Assembly (NCBI RefSeq): GCF_000024865.1
Contig: NC_013595.1
Location: 5,084,001-5,148,000, forward strand
Length of the DNA: 64,000 bases
From: Streptosporangium roseum DSM 43021
GTDB taxonomy: Bacteria; Actinomycetota; Actinomycetes; Streptosporangiales; Streptosporangiaceae
Direction: 5' to 3'
Positions within the stretch are counted from its first letter, which is position 1. Each line of letters opens with the position of its first letter. The position numbers and the translations under genes are program-made. The notes under the pieces are model-generated. The model saw only the letters and a program-made list of their open reading frames with translations, was not told where the DNA came from and ran no database searches. This document shows positions 59,974 to 64,000 of the stretch, piece by piece.

Positions 59974-60669
59974 ATGACCATGTCCAGCAACAACCTGTTG
60001 AACTCCTCCGGTCAGCAATTCCGGACCCGTGCGCGCATCACCGCGCTCACGATCTCGCTCGCCGCAACCGGCGTACTCGCAGGCAACATTCCCGCCGCGC
60101 AGGCCGTCACCGCGCAGCTCCGGGCCACCCACCACGCCGGCGCTCACCACGGTGGTGGACTCCAGTGCCGCGGGAAAGGTGTCGACCCCACCGCGAAGAT
60201 CCGGTACCGGACCAAGATCTTGATCAAGGCGCCGCTGAGCACCGTCTGGAAACTGCAGGCCGACGTGGAACGCTGGCCCACCTGGCAGAAGCCCATAACC
60301 AGCATGAAGCGCCTGGACCCGGGCCCGCTCCGCAAACACTCGCGGTTCCGGTGGACCACCCCGGTGCCCGCCACTCCCGTCAGCCCGCCCACCACGCTGG
60401 TCATCACCTCCACCGTCCGCCAACTTCAGCACCACACGTGCATCCGCTGGACCGGGCCCGCGATCGGCAAAGGACTGCGCATCGACCGAGGCGTCCACGT
60501 CTGGACCTTCACCGAAGTCAAGGGCGGCGTCCTCGTACGCACCGAGGAGACCCATGCCGGCGACCAGATCGAAACCAACGTGCCCCTCGCCACCGACTTC
60601 CTCGGAAAAGGTCTCGAGGCCTGGCTGAAAGACCTCAAGAACACCGCCGAAGCCCGCGCCGGCGACTAG
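59974..60669 (+). CDS. Secreted SRPBCC-like (polyketide cyclase/START-fold) protein
   Basis: 231 residues from ATG at 59974 with AGGAAG upstream. Signal peptide with cleavage near AAQA-VT, a His-rich linker (HHAGAHHGGG), then an SRPBCC domain: IRYRTKILIKAPLSTVWKLQADVERWPTWQKPITSM, WTFTEVKGGVLVRTEETHAGD. This fold binds hydrophobic ligands; secreted versions are less common. The stop codon TAG is the target site of the IS element that follows. Confidence 0.85.
   Translation: MTMSSNNLLNSSGQQFRTRARITALTISLAATGVLAGNIPAAQAVTAQLRATHHAGAHHGGGLQCRGKGVDPTAKIRYRTKILIKAPLSTVWKLQADVERWPTWQKPITSMKRLDPGPLRKHSRFRWTTPVPATPVSPPTTLVITSTVRQLQHHTCIRWTGPAIGKGLRIDRGVHVWTFTEVKGGVLVRTEETHAGDQIETNVPLATDFLGKGLEAWLKDLKNTAEARAGD
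60666..60669. repeat. CTAG target-site duplication, left copy (right copy 61770-61773)
   Basis: CTAG flanks the IS element on both sides, abutting its inverted repeats. The left copy supplies the TAG stop of the SRPBCC gene. A four-base CTAG duplication is typical of IS427-group IS5 elements. Confidence 0.75.
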
Positions 60670-60690
60670 GAGCTGTTTGGGGTTCGGATC
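60670..60690 (+). repeat. IS left inverted repeat
   Basis: 21 bp starting GAGCTGTTTGGGG; pairs with 61749-61769 with a single mismatch at position 16. Confidence 0.85.
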
Positions 60691-61701
60691 ATGTGGCTGA
60701 AGTGAGGAGCTTCAGCCACATGACCGACCCTCGAAGGTAGAGTCCAGCCTCGTAGCTTTCCGGGGCTTTGTCATAGCGGGTCGCCAGACCACGCCATGTC
60801 TTGATCTTCTGGAAGCAGCGTTCAACGGTGTTGCGCTCCTTGTAGAGATCGGTGTCGTGGCTGATGGGTCGGCCGCCCCGGCTGCCTTTCTTCTTGCGGT
60901 TGGCGGCCTGGTCCTTCTTTTCTGGGATGACTGCCTTGACGCGGCGTTTCCTCAGGTAGGAGCGGTTGGCGCGGGACGAGTACGCCTTGTCCGCGGCGAC
61001 CGCACCCGGCCGGGTGCGGGGCCGGCCGATCGGACCGGGGATGCGAATCTTGTCCAAGACGGTGATGAACCGCGGGCAGTCGGCGGCTTGGCCGGGCGTG
61101 AGCACGAAAGCCAGCGGTAGCCCGGCGGCGTCAACCGCGGCATGGACCTTGCTGCTCAGTCCGCCTCGGGATCGGCCAAGCCCGGCAGCCTTGGCCCGGG
61201 CCTCGCGGCGACGCCGCGTGGCAGCACGATTCGGCGCGGGCGACGCGTCCGCGCCGGGTGCGACCTGCGGCGCATCACCCGCAGCACCGGCGGCTGCTGT
61301 GCAAGCGGAGCCCCCTTTTCCTCGGTCAGCGCCTGCTCCAGCGCATCCAGACTCTCCCCGGCGACCGCCAGTCCGGCCGACTCCTGATGCGCCCGCACGA
61401 TTGTTGAGTCCACGCTGACCAGCTCCAACCCGACCTGCCCGCGCGAGGCGGCCTCGGCGATCAGCGCGTCCATCAGAGTCTGGAACACCCCGGCTTTGGC
61501 CCAGCCGTTGAACCGGGAGTAGAGCGTGGACCACGGCCCATAGCGTTCCGGGACATCACGCCAGCCGGATCCGGTGCGAAAGCGCCACAGGATTCCGTTG
61601 AACTGATCACGCACCCGCCGCGGCAGCGGCCCGGTGGCTGCTACCGGCAGATACGGTTCGATCAACGCCCACTCGGCATCCGTCACATCAAAGCGCGCCA
61701 C
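60689..61701 (-). CDS. IS5-family DDE transposase expressed by -1 frameshift (OrfA/OrfB)
   Basis: OrfA runs from ATG at 61701 (MARFDVTDAEWALIEPYLP) and ends out of frame at 61156. It holds the DUF4096-type N domain and the first Asp (VSVDSTIVRAHQ). OrfB continues to 60689 with AADKAYSSRANR (second Asp) and ERNTVERCFQKIKTWRGLATRYDK (Glu plus the basic residues of the DDE site). The frames are related by -1. The slip site is A-AAG-GGG within the run at 61311-61319, giving EEKGGSAC... after the shift. This is standard for IS5/IS427 elements, so the frameshift is programmed rather than damage. Confidence 0.9.
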
Positions 61702-61748
61702 ATCCGAGTTCTATCAGCCGCGGCCGGCTCACCACCGGACCTCACCTA

Positions 61749-61769
61749 GATCCAAACCCCAAACAGCTC
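61749..61769 (-). repeat. IS right inverted repeat
   Basis: Reverse complement of the left repeat with one mismatch; ends CAAACAGCTC next to CTAG. Confidence 0.85.
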
Positions 61770-61773
61770 CTAG

Positions 61774-62320
61774 CCGCGCGCCCCCCGTCGGCCAGCGGCT
61801 GATCAAGGTTTGGGCGGTGTCGGGTGGAGCGACGGTGGTCAGAGCCCCGGCACGAGCGTCCCAGCCCAGGCCAAGTGCCGCGCCCGGGCCCTCTGTCGCA
61901 CGAGGGGACGGGCGCTACTCCTGCTCATGGGCCTTGTTGACCGACTCGACGTCAGGGGTGAAACTCTGTCGCCTTGCAGGGTTTGCATGTATGCCGGAGG
62001 GCAACCGTTACGGCCCTCCGATCGGGTCTGTGTGAGACGGGAAAAATAACCGTGAGTGACAGAGGTTACGTTGGGTGGTGCCGCATGGGCGGCGCTCCCC
62101 TGCGAGGAAGCACTCCAGGCCCCTCGCTCGGGCCCTGTGAGCCTTCAAAAAACGATGACGTTTCTCGGACGCCGGCCCGGAAAACCGCCGGAGGGGGGCG
62201 AACCTTGCCGTGGCCACTGCGTTCGTCCTGGTCGATCTCTGCGGTTGCAACGTTGTCGATCGCGGCTTCTGCACGGCAAGGCTCACTACCAAGCGCGAAC
62301 ACTGAAATCTCCCGCTGAGT
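61774..62320. other. Gene-poor stretch right of the IS element
   Basis: 547 bases. No frame on either strand gives a recognisable family, and no tRNA- or riboswitch-like structure is evident. A GGCCCTCCGATCGGGTC element near 62013 and a TCAAAAAACG run near 62145 are the only notable bits. Confidence 0.4.
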
Positions 62321-62914
62321 TCACCGCCGGCTCCCGCCGTGAGACGGCCGATGTGGGTCGGCGTGTATGTGCGTACGCATCCCTTGCGGGTCGAACAGGA
62401 TGAGTAGCTCGACCACGCCGCCGTCGGCGCTGCCCAGCCAGTGCGGCAAGGACGTGTCGAACTCGGCTGCCTCACCGGACGGCAACGTCAGGTCGCGCTC
62501 GCCGAGGATGAGCCGCAGGCGTCCGTTGAGCACGTACAGCCATTCGAAGCCGTCATGGGTCTGCGGGGTCGGTACGAGCGGTTCCGGCTGGGCGGGGATG
62601 ATCATTTTGAACGCTTGTACCCCGCCCGGCCGCCGGGACAGCGGCACGAAGGTCATCCCGAACCGCAGGATCGGCTTCAGGTGGATCCGGGGGTCGCCGG
62701 TGCGCGGGGCACCGACAAGGTCGTCCAGCGGAACGTCATAGGTACGGGCCAGCGGCAGCAGCAACTCCAGGGTCGCCCGGCGCTGCCCGCTCTCCAGCCG
62801 GGACAGGGTGCTCTCCGACACCCCAGTCGTCGCCGCGAGGTCGGCGAGGGTGATGCCGCGGTGACGACGCAGCGCACGCAGCCGCGGCCCCACCGCGTCG
62901 AGCACTTCGTCCAT
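62321..62914 (-). CDS. XRE-family regulator with cupin domain
   Basis: 197 residues from ATG at 62914 (GTG at 62926 is possible). Helix-turn-helix at about residues 10-64 (LRALRRHRGITLADLAATTGVSESTLSRLESGQRRATLELLLPLAR), cupin at about 110-180 (HDGFEWLYVLNGRLRLILGERDLTLPSGEAAEFDTSLPHWLG). The cupin senses a small molecule. It is divergent from the methyltransferase at 63014, with 99 bases between, and probably regulates it. Confidence 0.93.
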   Translation of the reverse strand: MDEVLDAVGPRLRALRRHRGITLADLAATTGVSESTLSRLESGQRRATLELLLPLARTYDVPLDDLVGAPRTGDPRIHLKPILRFGMTFVPLSRRPGGVQAFKMIIPAQPEPLVPTPQTHDGFEWLYVLNGRLRLILGERDLTLPSGEAAEFDTSLPHWLGSADGGVVELLILFDPQGMRTHIHADPHRPSHGGSRR

Positions 62915-63013
62915 TTCGTGGTCCACGAGGCCATCTTGCCAGAACCGCAAGATTTCGTGCCAGATTGGTGCGCGCCTGGCGAGACTGAGCGGACACCGAC
63001 AGAAGGAGCCTTG

Positions 63014-63640
63014 ATGAACGCCACCGATGCGGTCACGTTCTGGGACGGCGTGTACGCGGCGCGACCGGCGGCCACCGATCCGCGGCCGAATGCCCGCCTC
63101 ACCGAAGTGGTTGCGCGCCTGCCGCCCGGCGACGCGTTGGACCTCGGATGCGGCGACGGCGGCGACGCGCTGTGGCTCGCCGGACAGGGGTGGCACGTCA
63201 CCGCCGCCGACATCTCGGCCGTGGCGGTCGAGCGGCTCGCGGCACTCGCCCGCACACACGGCCTGGGCGATCGCGTCACCGCCGTGCGGCACGACCTACG
63301 CAGGTCTTTCCCGCACGGCGAGTTCGACCTGATCTGCGCCCACTACCTGCACACCCCCTTCGACCTGGACAGGGCGGCCGTCCTGCGCTCGGCCGCGCAC
63401 GCGCTGCGCCAGAATGGGCGGCTGCTGATCGTCGACCACGGCTCGACCGCGCCGTGGTCGTGGAGCCAGGATCCCGACGTCCGGTACCCGAGCCCGAGGG
63501 AGGTCGCGGCGGGTATCGAGCTGGACCCGGCGACGTGGATGGTCGAGCGGGCCGACACACCCCGCAGGATCGCAACCGGGCCGGGCGGGCGCACCGCCGA
63601 GGTCACCGACCATGTGCTGCTCATCCGCCGCACCGCCTGA
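63014..63640 (+). CDS. Class I SAM-dependent methyltransferase
   Basis: 208 residues with AAGGAG five bases before the ATG. Motif I LDLGCGDGGDALWLA, ADISAVAVERL, then VRHDLRRSFPHGEFDLICAHYLH. The TehB/tellurite-methyltransferase-like pattern FWDGVYAARP at the start is typical of small-molecule methyltransferases in this genomic setting. Substrate unknown. Followed after 41 bases by a DinB/DUF664 gene with a good ribosome site. Confidence 0.9.
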   Translation: MNATDAVTFWDGVYAARPAATDPRPNARLTEVVARLPPGDALDLGCGDGGDALWLAGQGWHVTAADISAVAVERLAALARTHGLGDRVTAVRHDLRRSFPHGEFDLICAHYLHTPFDLDRAAVLRSAAHALRQNGRLLIVDHGSTAPWSWSQDPDVRYPSPREVAAGIELDPATWMVERADTPRRIATGPGGRTAEVTDHVLLIRRTA

Positions 63641-63681
63641 CCCGGCGAACAGCGCCGCCCCCACGAAGGGAGGAGATCACC

Positions 63682-64000
63682 ATGCCTAACACCGTACGCC
63701 GCCGCCGCGACACTCCGCCGCCCCGGACCGGGAGCAGCGAAGCTGAGGTTCTGCGCGGTTTCCTCGACTATCTCCGGGCCTCGGTCGCCGCGAAGGTCGA
63801 CGGTGCCCCCGAACCGCAGGTGCGAACGGCCGCAGTGCCATCGGGCACGAACCTGCTCGGCCTGCTCAACCACCTGACTTTCGTCGACCGCTCGACGTTC
63901 CTCAGGGACGACGTCACCGAATGGCAGGCGACGTTCCAGGCCGCACCAGCGGACAGCGTCGCCGATGTCGTCGGCCCGCTACCGCGAGACGATCGAGCGC
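63682..64000 (+). pseudogene. DinB/DUF664-family gene, frameshifted near the window end
   Basis: AGGAGATCACC precedes ATG at 63682. The protein reads EAEVLRGFLDYLRASVAAKV, NLLGLLNHLTFVDRSTFL, then DSVADVVGPLPRDD, where the family has ...VVARYRETIER. Removing one G from the GG at 63973-63974 restores exactly ARYRETIER, so a one-base insertion is indicated (or a sequencing error). DinB-fold proteins are metal-dependent thiol-transferases or related enzymes. The 3' end lies outside the window. Confidence 0.6.

Larger units (their letters stand above)
60670..61769 (-). mobile_element. IS5-family insertion sequence (IS427-like), 1100 bp
   Basis: Bounded by 21-bp inverted repeats beginning GAGCTGTTTGGGG, with one mismatch, and a CTAG duplication outside. 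It carries one transposase in two overlapping frames, joined by a presumed -1 frameshift. All expected parts are present, so the element may still be active. Confidence 0.9.

Noticed and set aside
1..64000. tRNA, rRNA, riboswitch, origin or large NRPS/PKS cluster
   Set aside because: Read through for cloverleaf arms, conserved rRNA blocks and modular synthase motifs; none was found. A covariance-model scan would be needed to exclude small RNAs.

Overview
The window is GC-rich DNA from a Gram-positive actinomycete. Evidence: strong G/C bias at third codon positions, frequent GTG and TTG starts, GGAGG-type ribosome sites, and actinobacterial families (F420/deazaflavin enzymes, LuxR-type ATPase regulators, DUF6461, PadR-HAAS operons). 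A soil filamentous genus such as one of the Streptosporangiaceae or Streptomycetaceae is plausible, but no rRNA or tRNA is present to place it. No CRISPR array, replication origin, tRNA or large biosynthetic cluster was seen.

Layout. 0-6.7 kb: an F420-type oxidoreductase divergent from an AsnC regulator, a deazaflavin nitroreductase divergent from a TetR across a palindrome, and a LysR divergent from a coupled three-gene oxidoreductase/hydrolase/SDR operon. 6.8-12.5 kb: a two-component system next to an ABC exporter, then a histidine kinase whose frame is broken in a run of seven C. 12.8-18.8 kb: SDR/TetR pair, GATase-AraC/MFS pair, and a CPBP protease-PadR-HAAS operon. 18.6-27.3 kb: Asp/Glu racemase, tandem AsnC regulator, amidase, LysR, YtcJ-type amidohydrolase and a complete polar amino acid ABC importer; together this looks like a unit for taking up and hydrolysing amide or amino acid compounds. 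27.4-37.2 kb: orphan response regulator, epoxide hydrolase, a 963-residue LuxR ATPase regulator, a small acidic peptide and a 1380-residue secreted subtilase. 37.5-40.8 kb: LysR divergent from cydAB (cytochrome bd oxidase). 41-48.3 kb: two APH-fold kinases, a truncated FAH-family gene, a zinc alcohol dehydrogenase, a fused FAD/Fe-S lactate-type dehydrogenase and an isochorismatase-like protein.

48.9-54.3 kb is the most unusual part: three minus-strand genes for a repeat-built LRR protein, a DUF6461 protein with an internal tandem duplication, and a TIR-transmembrane-WD40 protein with 14 WD repeats. It looks like a signalling or defence island. It is bordered at 54.7-57 kb by gene debris (chloramphenicol phosphotransferase-like, metallophosphoesterase and serine-recombinase fragments) and a secreted protein related to zinc metallopeptidases whose HExxH site has decayed.

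57.2-64 kb: AraC regulator, second epoxide hydrolase, small membrane protein, secreted SRPBCC-like protein, an intact IS5-family element inserted exactly at the stop codon of the SRPBCC gene, an XRE-cupin regulator divergent from a methyltransferase, and a DinB/DUF664 gene that is frameshifted just before the window ends. Several genes carry frameshifts, truncations or missing catalytic residues, so the window mixes working operons with decaying accessory DNA.
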